In this document: positions 1-8,031 of the stretch, in pieces
Layout of the letters: every line of letters starts with the position of its first letter
Position numbering within the stretch: the stretch's first letter is position 1
From: Collinsella sp.
GTDB lineage: Bacteria > Actinomycetota > Coriobacteriia > Coriobacteriales > Coriobacteriaceae
Length of the DNA stretch: 64,000 nucleotides
Direction: 5' to 3'
NCBI GenBank assembly: GCA_019414245.1
Contig: DXMK01000010.1
Coordinates: 1-64,000, forward strand
Made by a program: the position numbers and the translations under genes
The notes under the pieces: generated by a model
What the model saw: the letters and a program-made list of their open reading frames with translations, nothing else
The model's database searches: none
Told to the model about the DNA's origin: nothing

Positions 1-223
1 ATTATTTTCCGGTTCGACGAACAGCCGATCGTGTCAAATTTGGTCTAACAGAGCCTATTTATTCCTCATTTTTATTTAGAGTGTGGATTATCTACTGTCA
101 AAAAGGCAAAGCCAGCCGCTCGAGCTACCATCTACGGCCGAACTGGTGCTGAATACTCGCGATTTTGCACATCGCAACCAGGGGGACCCGCCCAAAGAGC
201 GTCAAATACAGCGGGGGAACGCC

Positions 224-442
224 CTATTCGATCCCCTCGAGAAGCTCTGACACCGTCATGCCGAGTGCGGGCGCGATCTTAAATAGAACCTTGAGCGTGA
301 AATTTGCCGTCCCATCTTCGATTCGGTCGAGGTAGGGTCGGCTGATTCCTGTCGCCACACAAAAATCGACCTTGGAGATACCAAGGTCCCTGCGCGTCTG
401 CTCGACTCGCTTGCCAAGAATCTGTTTCGCACGTTCGTCCAT
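224..442 (-). CDS. Small XRE-family (Cro/CI-like) DNA-binding regulator
   Basis: A 72-residue protein that is almost entirely one helix-turn-helix domain. Residues 10-60 follow the XRE pattern, with the recognition part around 'ATGISRPYLDRIEDG' and a following 'TLKVLFKIAPALGM' helix. It has no other domain, so it probably acts as a small cytoplasmic repressor or antitoxin-like factor. The gene diverges from the unknown gene at 519-908, and a 24-bp perfect palindrome lies between the two starts, which suggests autoregulation and control of the neighbour. The HTH call is from visible sequence pattern; target and partner are inference. No terminator is visible downstream. Confidence 0.8.
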   Translation of the reverse strand: MDERAKQILGKRVEQTRRDLGISKVDFCVATGISRPYLDRIEDGTANFTLKVLFKIAPALGMTVSELLEGIE

Positions 443-471
443 GCAGCCGAGTTTGAAATGGAGCTGAACAA

Positions 472-495
472 AAACGTAAACTATAGTTTACGTTT
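472..495. promoter_or_regulatory. 24-bp perfect palindrome, probable operator of the XRE regulator
   Basis: Positions 472-495 form a perfect inverted repeat centred on CTATAG, with half-site AAACGTAAACTA. It lies 29 bp upstream of the regulator start and 23 bp upstream of the divergent gene start, where a repressor would block both promoters. Its role is inferred from position and symmetry. Confidence 0.6.
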
Positions 496-518
496 AAACG
501 AATACACAGGAGTTTTCT

Positions 519-908
519 ATGTCGGGTTCTTCGGTCCGCATGTACCGAGCCATGCTTCGCACAAACAGCGCACCGCCCAAGCTCGTCGTCGTTGAAGCCG
601 AATGCCTTTCGCCCGATGAGCGCACAGCATTTGCATTGCTATCAAGTCGCGTCGCCGCCGTTCTGGTCCCTTGCCCGGCGCAAGGTGAACTTGCCATCCA
701 ATGCCAAGCGCACAGCTGCTCGCTCAATCAGGCTGCCGTAATCGCAACCAGCCAACGTGGTCTGCCCCTTCTCCTGGGAGCCGGTATCGCACTCGCCCTT
801 CGCGGCGCCGGATACGAAAACGAGGCCGCCGCCGACATGGTCTTTAAACCACGATCGAGCGGCGGCCTCGCAGCAGCCCTTGAATATGCGTGCAGGCTCG
901 TTGCCTAA
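519..908 (+). CDS. Hypothetical protein divergent from XRE regulator
   Basis: A 129-residue protein that I do not recognise. An AGGAG ribosome binding site sits shortly before the ATG. The sequence is alanine-rich, has three cysteines (in 'VPCPAQ', 'IQCQAHSCS' and the C-terminal 'YACRLVA'), and a mildly hydrophobic stretch 'LPLLLGAGIALALRGAGY' near residue 90 that could be a buried helix or a weak membrane segment. No signal peptide or catalytic motif is evident. It shares a palindromic intergenic region with the small XRE regulator, so the pair may be co-regulated, possibly as a regulator-effector or toxin-antitoxin-like unit. That is inference only. Confidence 0.55.
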   Translation: MSGSSVRMYRAMLRTNSAPPKLVVVEAECLSPDERTAFALLSSRVAAVLVPCPAQGELAIQCQAHSCSLNQAAVIATSQRGLPLLLGAGIALALRGAGYENEAAADMVFKPRSSGGLAAALEYACRLVA

Positions 909-917
909 AAGGACAGG

Positions 918-1301
918 CTAGAAACCAAAGCCAAAGCCCGTTCCGGTAATCGCCGAGTACATAAAGTAAACGTTGACCACGTTGAGGAACACACCCGTGA
1001 TGCAACCGTTGCGCAGGTAGCGCTCGCACACGATGCGCGCCATGGCGGCGGAGTCATCATTGTTCTTTGCCTGGCGTCCCGCCGTAAAATACGTCGCCAC
1101 GCTCAGCAGCAAGTTGAGCACCGGCAGCGCCAGCAACTCGTAGCTCTTGCCCCAGCGCGTCGCCTCGCCGGCGGCATTAAACTTTGTTGCCACCTCGGGA
1201 CCAATGTTGGGGATAACACACGCTGCGACCACCAGCGGAATCACCGCAAGCACGAGCAGCGCAATACCCATGTAGCCGGCTTTTTTGCCATATTTAAACA
1301 T
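918..1301 (-). CDS. DUF1648-type membrane protein
   Basis: A 127-residue integral membrane protein. A hydrophobic helix at about residues 10-30 is followed by 'IGPEVATKFNAAGEATRWGKSY', which fits the DUF1648 signature in which a periplasm-facing loop carries an 'FN-x-G-x-x-x-RWG' pattern, as in SdpI-like immunity proteins. A second hydrophobic segment lies near residues 55-72 and a third near 98-115. The start ATG follows AAGGACG. It begins 11 bp after the ychF stop and is probably the last gene of the ychF transcript. The biochemical role of DUF1648 proteins outside SdpI-type immunity is unclear. Confidence 0.75.
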   Translation of the reverse strand: MFKYGKKAGYMGIALLVLAVIPLVVAACVIPNIGPEVATKFNAAGEATRWGKSYELLALPVLNLLLSVATYFTAGRQAKNNDDSAAMARIVCERYLRNGCITGVFLNVVNVYFMYSAITGTGFGFGF

Positions 1302-1312
1302 GTGCGTCGTCC

Positions 1313-2389
1313 TTACACGTTAAAGCGGAAGTGCACGACGTCGCCATCGGCCATGACATAGTCCTTGCCCTCAATACGCAGCTTGCCGGCGGCCTTGGCG
1401 CCCTGCTCTCCGCCGAGCTCGATGTAGTCGTCATAGCCAATGACCTCGGCCTTAATAAAGCCGCGCTCAAAGTCGGTGTGGATGACACCGGCAGCCTGCG
1501 GAGCGGTCGCACCCTGACGCACCGTCCAGGCCTTGACCTCCATCTCGCCGGCCGTAAAGAACGACTGCAGGCCGAGCAGCTTATAGGCCGCCTGCGCGAG
1601 CACGTCCAGGCCGGGCTGCTCCAAGCCCAGGCTCTCCAGGTAGTCGGCGGCGTCCTCGGGATCGAGCTCGGAAAGCTCGGCCTCGATCTTGGCGCAGATG
1701 GGCAGCGGCTTGACGCCATCGATGGGCGCCAGGTCCTCGTTGAGCATGTCCTCGTCCACGTTTGCCACGTACAGGATGGGCTTCATGGTGAGCAGGAACA
1801 GGCCCTTGGCGGCAGCACGCTCCTCGTCGGTCATCTCCATGGATGCGGCGCGCTTGCCCTCGTTGAGCCAGGCGAGCAGGCGCTTGGCGACCTCGAACTT
1901 GGGCATGAGCTCCTTGTCGCGCTTGGCCTCCTTCTCGAGCTTAGGCAGCTGCTTCTCGAGCGTGCCCATGTCGGCCAGGATGAGCTCGGTCATGATGGTG
2001 TCGGCATCGCCGGCGGGATCGACGAACTCGCCCGTGCGGCCCACCTCACGCATGACGTTGGGATCCTTAAAGTAGCGCACGACCTCGCAGATGGCGTCGG
2101 TCTCGCGAATGTTGGCCAGGAACTGGTTGCCCAAGCCCTCGCCCTCGTTGGCGCCCTTCACCAGACCTGCGATGTCGACGAACTCGACCGTCGCCGGCAC
2201 AATGCGACCCGGGTTAACGATGTCGGCGAGCTTTTGCAGACGGCTATCGGGCACGTCGACGATACCCACGTTGGGGTCGATCGTGGCGAACGGGTAGTTG
2301 GCGGCAAGACCGGTCTTTTTGGTAAGCGCGGTGAACAGCGTCGACTTGCCTACGTTGGGCAGGCCCACGATACCGATGGAAAGGGACAC
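1313..2389 (-). CDS. ychF: YchF (Ola1-type) P-loop ATPase
   Basis: A 358-residue cytosolic P-loop NTPase of the Obg/TRAFAC class that associates with ribosomes and binds ATP rather than GTP. The P-loop GLPNVGKST is at residues 9-17, the switch/Walker B region 'VEFVDIAGLVKGA' follows, and the specificity motif reads NVDE instead of NKxD, typical of YchF. A TGS domain occupies the C-terminus ('RQGATAPQAAGVIHTDFERG'). The start is GTG at 2389, because AAGGAG lies 5 bp upstream and the reading begins 'SLSIGIVGLPNVGKS' as in homologues. Length matches the family (about 360). Confidence 0.95.
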   Translation of the reverse strand: MSLSIGIVGLPNVGKSTLFTALTKKTGLAANYPFATIDPNVGIVDVPDSRLQKLADIVNPGRIVPATVEFVDIAGLVKGANEGEGLGNQFLANIRETDAICEVVRYFKDPNVMREVGRTGEFVDPAGDADTIMTELILADMGTLEKQLPKLEKEAKRDKELMPKFEVAKRLLAWLNEGKRAASMEMTDEERAAAKGLFLLTMKPILYVANVDEDMLNEDLAPIDGVKPLPICAKIEAELSELDPEDAADYLESLGLEQPGLDVLAQAAYKLLGLQSFFTAGEMEVKAWTVRQGATAPQAAGVIHTDFERGFIKAEVIGYDDYIELGGEQGAKAAGKLRIEGKDYVMADGDVVHFRFNV

Positions 2390-2503
2390 GACAGCTCCTT
2401 TTGGTACAAGCATTTCAAACTGCATAAGTATAGCGCCGCCGCAGCATCTGGGCGAACCCGGACGCCACGGCGGCACGAATGAAGCAGAGATAGGGGTCGT
2501 TGG

Positions 2504-3757
2504 CTAGTCCGCGAGCTTCTCAACCTGGTCGAGCATCTTATCGAGCTTGGCCTTTGCCTCGGCCTTGACCTTCTGGGCTTCTTCGTGGGCCTTCGCCTTC
2601 TGGGCGGCCTTTTCCTCGGCTTCGGGATCGACGACGACCAGATTGGACGCGTCGTGCTCAACCAACTTGAGCGCATGCTCAGGGCACACCTTGACACAGG
2701 CACCGCAGCCCAAACAATACGTGGACTCCAACGCAAAGCGGCCGCTTCCCACCAAATCGCAGGCGAACGTGGGACATACATTGACGCACTCGCCGCACGA
2801 CGTGCACTTGTCAAAGTCGCACTCCGGCGTACTCACCTGCATGTTTTGGGCAAGCTCGGGGTGGTTTTGCAGCGTTGAGAGCACCAGCTGTCGACCGTGC
2901 GTGAGCGAACGGCGACGCTTGGTCGTCGTGGTGCCGCACATGGTGTTGAGCGTACGCTCCAGCTGGGTAATCTGATGGCGATGGGCCTTCAACTTCTGCG
3001 TCACCGAGGCCAGCGCCGCCGTCGCCGGGTTGAGTTTGGTCACCGTCAGACCCGTGGTGCGGGCGATCTTTTCCATGTACTCCTTGCGCTCGTACTCGCG
3101 GCGCTTATGGCACTTGAGGCTCTTGGGATCGACCTCCAGACCCATGCCCGTGCCCGCCCACTCCTCGGCGGTAGCAATGGCCTCGCCCAGGATATCCTCG
3201 CCACCGGTGTTACGGCACTTATCGCACACGCCCAGCGGCAGGTACACGCTCACGTTGGGATAATCGGCCAGCACCGAGAACCAGGTCTCGGCCGTAATAT
3301 CGCCCACACAGGCGACAACAACCTCGTTCTCGCGCGGCATGCGCTTAAGGGCACGCGTGCAGGTAACGTAGGCGGTCTCGTGGCTCGTAGCAGCAGAGAC
3401 GATGTCGTCATACAGGTTTTTGGGCGCCAGGCGCGGCGAGATGATCGCCTCGGTCGGACAGGCAGCGGCGCACAGGCCGCACTTGCGACAGGTATCGAGG
3501 ATCTCGATGGCGTCTTCCTCGACCTCGATGGCGTTGACCGGGCACACGTCCATGCACGCGGTGCAGCCGCTCTTTTCGTTTTTGCAGGTCAAGCATGGAA
3601 TGGTGTTGCCGCGCGGACGCTCCTTGTAGTCGGCAGGATTCCACTGCGGCGCCGACGGATCGAGTGCGTCGGTCACACCGCCAAGCGGGTTTTTAAGAAA
3701 GTCGAAACCCTTGCTGATCTCGATAATGTCATCAAACAGATCGTGTTCCTGCGCCAT
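2504..3757 (-). CDS. Multi-cluster 4Fe-4S ferredoxin-type protein
   Basis: A 417-residue iron-sulfur protein with two separated ferredoxin pairs. The N-terminal pair has cysteines at 55, 58, 65, 68, 72 and 90, 93, 96, 100 (CxxCxxxCP type, the first with an extra CLTC). The C-terminal pair reads 'CTSCGECVNVCP' and 'CLGCGACVKVCP'. Between them lies an about 200-residue region containing 'CDKCRNTGGEDILGEA' and a basic 'KCHKRREYERKEY' stretch that I cannot assign. The extreme C-terminus is a charged Lys/Glu/Ala coiled-coil-like tail. The start at 3757 is chosen because GGGAGGGG precedes it. It likely passes electrons in anaerobic metabolism, but the partner is not identifiable from context. Confidence 0.8.
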   Translation of the reverse strand: MAQEHDLFDDIIEISKGFDFLKNPLGGVTDALDPSAPQWNPADYKERPRGNTIPCLTCKNEKSGCTACMDVCPVNAIEVEEDAIEILDTCRKCGLCAAACPTEAIISPRLAPKNLYDDIVSAATSHETAYVTCTRALKRMPRENEVVVACVGDITAETWFSVLADYPNVSVYLPLGVCDKCRNTGGEDILGEAIATAEEWAGTGMGLEVDPKSLKCHKRREYERKEYMEKIARTTGLTVTKLNPATAALASVTQKLKAHRHQITQLERTLNTMCGTTTTKRRRSLTHGRQLVLSTLQNHPELAQNMQVSTPECDFDKCTSCGECVNVCPTFACDLVGSGRFALESTYCLGCGACVKVCPEHALKLVEHDASNLVVVDPEAEEKAAQKAKAHEEAQKVKAEAKAKLDKMLDQVEKLAD

Positions 3758-3908
3758 GCGCGGCCCCTCCCTGAGCAGTGCAAACAAGCAAGAAATAATG
3801 ATACGCCATCGGCCCGTGCCTCGAGCAAATTACACGCGGAGCACCTTTGGGACAAATAGCCTATGGCCTATCGCCGCCTCGATTGCACAAGGTCAATCAA
3901 GCGCCAAA

Positions 3909-4976
3909 CTATGCCTCGCACATGAGCTGCACGAGCTTTTGTTTGGTCACCTTGGCCTGCTCGTTGGCCATATTACGCTCGTTTCTAAAGACCGCATTTG
4001 CAACACCCTGCAGATCGGCATCGGAAATCTCGCCAAGGCCCAGATCCTCGAGCGTCGTCGGCAGACCAACACGCTGGCAAAACTCGAGCACCTGATCAAG
4101 CTCGGGTGCACGCTCCAGACGAAGCTGAACCACCAGGCCAAACGCCACGGCCTCGCCGTGCATGGCCTTGCACTCAGGCAGAATCGTTAGACCGTTGGCG
4201 ATGGCATGCGCCAACGCCAAGCCACCGCTCTCAAAGCCGACGCCCGAGAGCAGAATATTGCACTCGATCAGGCGCTCAACCGCCGGCGATGTACGCCCCT
4301 TTTTGAGATCGCGCTTGGCAGCGACGCCGCATTCCATAAGCGTGTCGTAGCAGGCACGTGCCGCGACCAGTGCCAAGTGCCCCGGCGCGCCACCGTGCTC
4401 GTTGGCGCCGTGCGCCGCGGCGCACGAACGCGCCTCGAAGTACGTTGCCAGCGCATCGCCCATACCAGCGACCGTCATACGCAGTGGGGCCGCCGCGACC
4501 ACGTTGGTATCGACCACGACCAGGTCTGGATTCTTCTCGAGCATCAGGTAGCGGTCGAACGACCCATCCTCGTGATACAGCACCGAAATCGCGCTGCACG
4601 GACCGTCCATCGAAGCCGCCGTGGGGCATACGCATAACGGCAGCTCGGCATAAAACGCTACTGCCTTGGCGATATCGAGCATCTTGCCGCCGCCAATGCC
4701 TACCACCATGTCGCAATACTCAGCCTGGGCTTCCTGAGCCATTTCGACAACGGCCTCTTCCGTACACGGACCGTCATAAATCTTAAAGAACGGCTCGCTT
4801 AGATCTTCGTCCAGAAATCCATCGACAATCTGCCTGCACAGCCGATCCTCGGTGCCCTGGTCAAACAAGACATAGGCAGCACAGCCCAACCATGACAAAC
4901 ACCTGCCCTGACGCGAAAGTTCGCCCGGCCCCTGAACATACCGGCCGGGACCGCCATAAACCATAGGAAGCGCCAT
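3909..4976 (-). CDS. Glycerol dehydrogenase-family protein (paralogue 1)
   Basis: A 355-residue iron-containing alcohol dehydrogenase-like protein of the GldA branch. The NAD-binding motif 'VGIGGGKMLDIAKAVA' is near residue 95, and the metal-binding positions appear conserved in 'GMGDALATYFEA' (Asp), 'LALAHAIANG' (His) and 'MHGEAVAFG' (His). GldA oxidises glycerol or related diols with NAD+. It is a diverged paralogue of the neighbour at 5124-6224; notable substitutions include 'PTAASMDGPCSAISV' where the neighbour has 'PTIASTDAPCSALSV'. The two genes are separated by a palindromic element and a terminator, so this copy may be expressed independently. Substrate is uncertain. Confidence 0.85.
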   Translation of the reverse strand: MALPMVYGGPGRYVQGPGELSRQGRCLSWLGCAAYVLFDQGTEDRLCRQIVDGFLDEDLSEPFFKIYDGPCTEEAVVEMAQEAQAEYCDMVVGIGGGKMLDIAKAVAFYAELPLCVCPTAASMDGPCSAISVLYHEDGSFDRYLMLEKNPDLVVVDTNVVAAAPLRMTVAGMGDALATYFEARSCAAAHGANEHGGAPGHLALVAARACYDTLMECGVAAKRDLKKGRTSPAVERLIECNILLSGVGFESGGLALAHAIANGLTILPECKAMHGEAVAFGLVVQLRLERAPELDQVLEFCQRVGLPTTLEDLGLGEISDADLQGVANAVFRNERNMANEQAKVTKQKLVQLMCEA

Positions 4977-5007
4977 ACGAGAATCCGCCCTTCATCAAAC
5001 AACGATT

Positions 5008-5070
5008 GGTGCAAAGTAACCTGACCCCTTTGCACCAACTTGGTGCGATGGGGTCAGGTTAGTTTGCACC
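5008..5070. repeat. Nested palindromic element (family E)
   Basis: The arms 5008-5028 and 5050-5070 are 21-bp inverted repeats with one mismatch, beginning GGTGCAAA and containing ACCTGACCCC. The loop itself holds a second dyad, GCACCAA-C-TTGGTGC, so the whole 63 bp can fold into one cruciform. It lies between the two glycerol dehydrogenase genes. The architecture resembles REP-like elements mobilised by REP-associated tyrosine transposases; that link is inference. Confidence 0.75.
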
Positions 5071-5079
5071 ATAGCAAAA

Positions 5080-5110
5080 AGGGGCAAAGCCATCTGCTGG
5101 CTTTGCCCCT
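5080..5110 (-). terminator. Rho-independent terminator of gldA
   Basis: A 13-bp perfect stem AGGGGCAAAGCCA (5080-5092) pairs with 5098-5110 across a 5-nt loop. On the minus strand it is followed by a short T run (TTTTT), directly behind the gldA stop at 5124. Confidence 0.85.
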
Positions 5111-5123
5111 TCCTTAGCTTGAT

Positions 5124-6224
5124 TTACTCATCCATGAGATAGTAGTGTCCCAGCGCGTCGGCACCCAGGATGGCGTTTGCGACCATCTCGGGCGTCACCT
5201 CAAATGGCATATTGCACATGGTGTCATCGGGCGCGCAGGCGGCCTCGGCAACAATCATGGCCTGCTCGCGCGTAAGCTCGGCAACGCCAAGTTCCTTCAT
5301 CGTGACCGGCAGGCCCAGCTCAATGCAGAAGCCCAAGACTTCCTCGAGTTTCTCAGTCGGAGCATCCTCGAGTACCAGCTGAACGATGGTGCCAAAGGCG
5401 ACCTTCTCGCCGTGATACATGCCGTGGCACTCGGGCAGCATCGTCAGGCCATTGTGGATGGCATGAGCAGCAGCAAGGCCCGAGCTCTCAAAGCCAATGC
5501 CCGAAAGCAGCGTATTGGCCTCGATGATATGCTCGACTGCAGGCGTGAGCGCACCCTTCTCCAGCGCGACCTTGGCCTTGACGCCATCGGCCATAAGCGT
5601 CTCGTAGCAGAGCTTGGCGAGCGCCAGACCGGCCATGCCGCCCTTGCCGCCAGCGCAGGTGCCACCGTCGGCATCATGCGTCGCCTGGGCCTCAAAGTAG
5701 GTTGCGAGCGCATCGCCCATACCGGAAACCGTCAGGCGCACCGGGCTCGCCGCGATAACCGTCGTATCCATAAGGACAATGTTGGGGTTTGCCTTAAGGA
5801 AGAGATATTTATCGAACTGGCCGTCATCGGTATAAAGCACCGAAAGCGCTGAGCACGGGGCATCGGTCGAGGCGATAGTGGGGCAAATGATAACGGGAGA
5901 CTCCAGGTAGTAGGCGACAGCCTTGGCGGTATCGAGGATCTTGCCGCCACCGACGCCGACGATGATATCGCAACCGTTGTCGCGCGCGAGCGCCACCAAA
6001 CGGTCGACCTCGCCTTTGGAGCATTCGCCGTTAAAGTCCTCAAACAGCAGCTCAGCCTTAGCCTCGGCAAAACCGCCCTCGATCTTGGCACCGACGCGCT
6101 TCTTGCCCGAAGGCGTCACGATGACGAGGGCCTTAGCGCCAAGCGGCTCGACATAGGAGCCGAGCTTGGCGAGCTCGTCCGGACCCTGGATGTACTTGCT
6201 GGGGCTATTGAAAATTGCAGCCAT
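5124..6224 (-). CDS. gldA: Glycerol dehydrogenase
   Basis: A 366-residue NAD+-dependent, metal-containing glycerol dehydrogenase, the expected length of GldA (367 in E. coli). It converts glycerol to dihydroxyacetone in the cytoplasm. Visible motifs are 'VGVGGGKILDTAKAVAYY' (dinucleotide and phosphate binding), 'PTIASTDAPCSALSV', 'GMGDALATYFEAQ' with the metal-ligand Asp, 'LAAAHAIHNGLT' and 'MYHGEKVAFGT' with ligand His residues. The start has only a weak GGGAT ribosome site. It lies between a diverged paralogue and an iron alcohol dehydrogenase, each separated by its own terminator, so the three form a redox cluster rather than one operon. Confidence 0.93.
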   Translation of the reverse strand: MAAIFNSPSKYIQGPDELAKLGSYVEPLGAKALVIVTPSGKKRVGAKIEGGFAEAKAELLFEDFNGECSKGEVDRLVALARDNGCDIIVGVGGGKILDTAKAVAYYLESPVIICPTIASTDAPCSALSVLYTDDGQFDKYLFLKANPNIVLMDTTVIAASPVRLTVSGMGDALATYFEAQATHDADGGTCAGGKGGMAGLALAKLCYETLMADGVKAKVALEKGALTPAVEHIIEANTLLSGIGFESSGLAAAHAIHNGLTMLPECHGMYHGEKVAFGTIVQLVLEDAPTEKLEEVLGFCIELGLPVTMKELGVAELTREQAMIVAEAACAPDDTMCNMPFEVTPEMVANAILGADALGHYYLMDE

Positions 6225-6254
6225 AACTATCCCATTCTCTAAAGGAAAAAAGAA

Positions 6255-6286
6255 AGGGGCTCCGTACAGATACGTGCGGAGCCCCT
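6255..6286 (-). terminator. Rho-independent terminator of iron alcohol dehydrogenase gene
   Basis: A 10-bp perfect stem AGGGGCTCCG (6255-6264) pairs with 6277-6286; on the minus strand it is followed by TTTCTTTTTT, just behind the stop of the alcohol dehydrogenase gene. Confidence 0.9.
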
Positions 6287-6307
6287 CGTTACGATAACAA
6301 GAGTCGA

Positions 6308-7531
6308 TTAGAAATCGATGTCGGTGTCGTAGTAGCAGGCCTTGAGGATCTTCTCGAAGTCGGCAGCCTTGGTCTCACGCGGGTTCTCGGGCGTGCAGGC
6401 GTCGGTCTCGGCGTTCGCAGCGATCTCGGGCAGCTTAGCGAGGAACTCCTCCTCGGAAACCATCTGCGGGTTCTCGGCGTCGACCTTCACGCCACCATTT
6501 GCGTAATCCTTGATGGACTGCGGGATGTTGAGCTGGTCGTTGAGGTCGCGAATCTTCTGGACGAGCGCAGCGATGAGCTCCTCGTTGGTCTCGCCGGGAA
6601 GGTGCAGGACCTCCTTGGCCACGTAAGCGTAACGCTCGGCAGCACGCGGGTCCTTGGAGTTCCACTGGATAACCTTGCCCAGGTACATGGCGTTGGCGGC
6701 ACCGTGGATGATGTGGCCGTTCTCGAAGGCAGCACCGGTCTTGTGAGCCATGGAGTGAACGATGCCGAGCAGGCCCGAGGAGAAGGCGATGCCGGCGATG
6801 CACTGAGCCTCGTGCATGTGCTGGCGGGCCTCCTTGTCGCCCTCATAGGACTTCGGGAGCCACTCGACGATCTCGCGGATGCCGTGCAGAGCGTTGGCGT
6901 CGGTGAACATAGAGGCGAAGGTAGAAACGTAGGCCTCCATGCAGTGGGTCAGAGCATCCATGCCGGTGTGAGCGCACAGCTTGGCGGGCATGGTGTAGGT
7001 GAGCTCGGGGTCGACGATGGCGACATCAGGGGTGATGTTGAAGTCGGCCAGCGGGTACTTGATGCCCTTGGCATAGTCGGTAATGACGGAGAAGGCAGTG
7101 ACCTCGGTAGCGGTACCGGAGGTAGAGGAGATGGCGCAGAAGTGAGCCTTCTGACGCAGCTCGGGGAAGCTGAACGGCTGGATGATGTTATCGAAGGACT
7201 CCTCGGGATACTCGTAGAAGACCCACATGGCCTTAGCGGCATCGATGGGCGAGCCGCCGCCGATGGCGATAATCCAGTCGGGCTCGAACTCGCGCATGGC
7301 CTCGGCGCCCTTCATGACCGTCTCGATGGACGGATCGGACTCGACGCCCTCGAACAGCTTGACCTCGAAGCCGCCCTCTTTGAGGTCGGCCTCAACGTCC
7401 TGCAGGAACCCGCCGCGGCGCATAGAGCTGCCGCCAGAAACGATGATGGCCTTCTTGCCCTTGAGGTTCTTCACCTCGTGGCGAGCGCCCTCACCAAAGT
7501 ACAGATCGCGAGGATTGGTAAAACGTCCCAT
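6308..7531 (-). CDS. Iron-containing alcohol dehydrogenase
   Basis: A 407-residue group III (Fe-dependent) alcohol dehydrogenase reducing an aldehyde to an alcohol with NAD(P)H. The motif 'IGGGSPIDAAKAMWVFYE' closely resembles the dehydrogenase half of AdhE. The metal site is formed by the Asp and His of 'TGMDALTHCMEAYVS' together with the His residues of 'GIVHSMAHKTGAAF' and 'NGHIIHGAANA'. AGGAGG lies 7 bp before the ATG at 7531, fixing the start. It is the first gene of the fermentative redox block and probably regenerates NAD+ by forming ethanol, butanol or propanediol; the substrate cannot be read from sequence. Confidence 0.9.
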   Translation of the reverse strand: MGRFTNPRDLYFGEGARHEVKNLKGKKAIIVSGGSSMRRGGFLQDVEADLKEGGFEVKLFEGVESDPSIETVMKGAEAMREFEPDWIIAIGGGSPIDAAKAMWVFYEYPEESFDNIIQPFSFPELRQKAHFCAISSTSGTATEVTAFSVITDYAKGIKYPLADFNITPDVAIVDPELTYTMPAKLCAHTGMDALTHCMEAYVSTFASMFTDANALHGIREIVEWLPKSYEGDKEARQHMHEAQCIAGIAFSSGLLGIVHSMAHKTGAAFENGHIIHGAANAMYLGKVIQWNSKDPRAAERYAYVAKEVLHLPGETNEELIAALVQKIRDLNDQLNIPQSIKDYANGGVKVDAENPQMVSEEEFLAKLPEIAANAETDACTPENPRETKAADFEKILKACYYDTDIDF

Positions 7532-8031
7532 ACTGTGCCTCCTAAACAAGCCCCTCTTAGACTTGCGTATATAACGGAGCACCCGATTGGCTCCGTTAGG
7601 ACCGTTTTGCGCGTTGCCGGCGATGACAATGCGCGATGTCTAAACGTCTCAACGCTCAGACAAACACTATTTTACCGTTCTGGTTGGTCAGTTATTCACC
7701 TAAAGCCGACAATGATGAAACGTTTTTTCTATCCCTGAAGACCCTTGTGGGGCATTCATACTCCCAAGCTGGGCAAACGTTTTATCAAGGTTGACCACAT
7801 ATCCCGGGCAGGACGGTGCCCCTCCAAAATGCGCCCCGTTCGCCGCCAAAAATCGACCGTTTGCGGCACCGTGATACCACTCAGTCGTCCAAGGTGCCGA
7901 CATTTGTGCGACATCCGTCTTCGTGGTGCAAAGGTGCATGTCCAAGTGCGGCACCCCCGGTGTGCCACATGCGGGTAAACTAGAACCTTATATAGAGACA
8001 TTTGAACCCTAACCGCAGCAAAGGAGGCCCC
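7532..8031. other. 500-bp divergent intergenic region
   Basis: It lies between the divergent alcohol dehydrogenase and the 8032 operon. No open frame with a ribosome site is convincing. A TAAACT sequence at about 7975 could be the -10 of the plus-strand operon. Several GTGCCGACAT/GTGCGACAT/GTGCGGCAC strings between 7890 and 7965 are similar to one another but do not form a clear repeat. Presumably both promoters are here. Confidence 0.4.
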
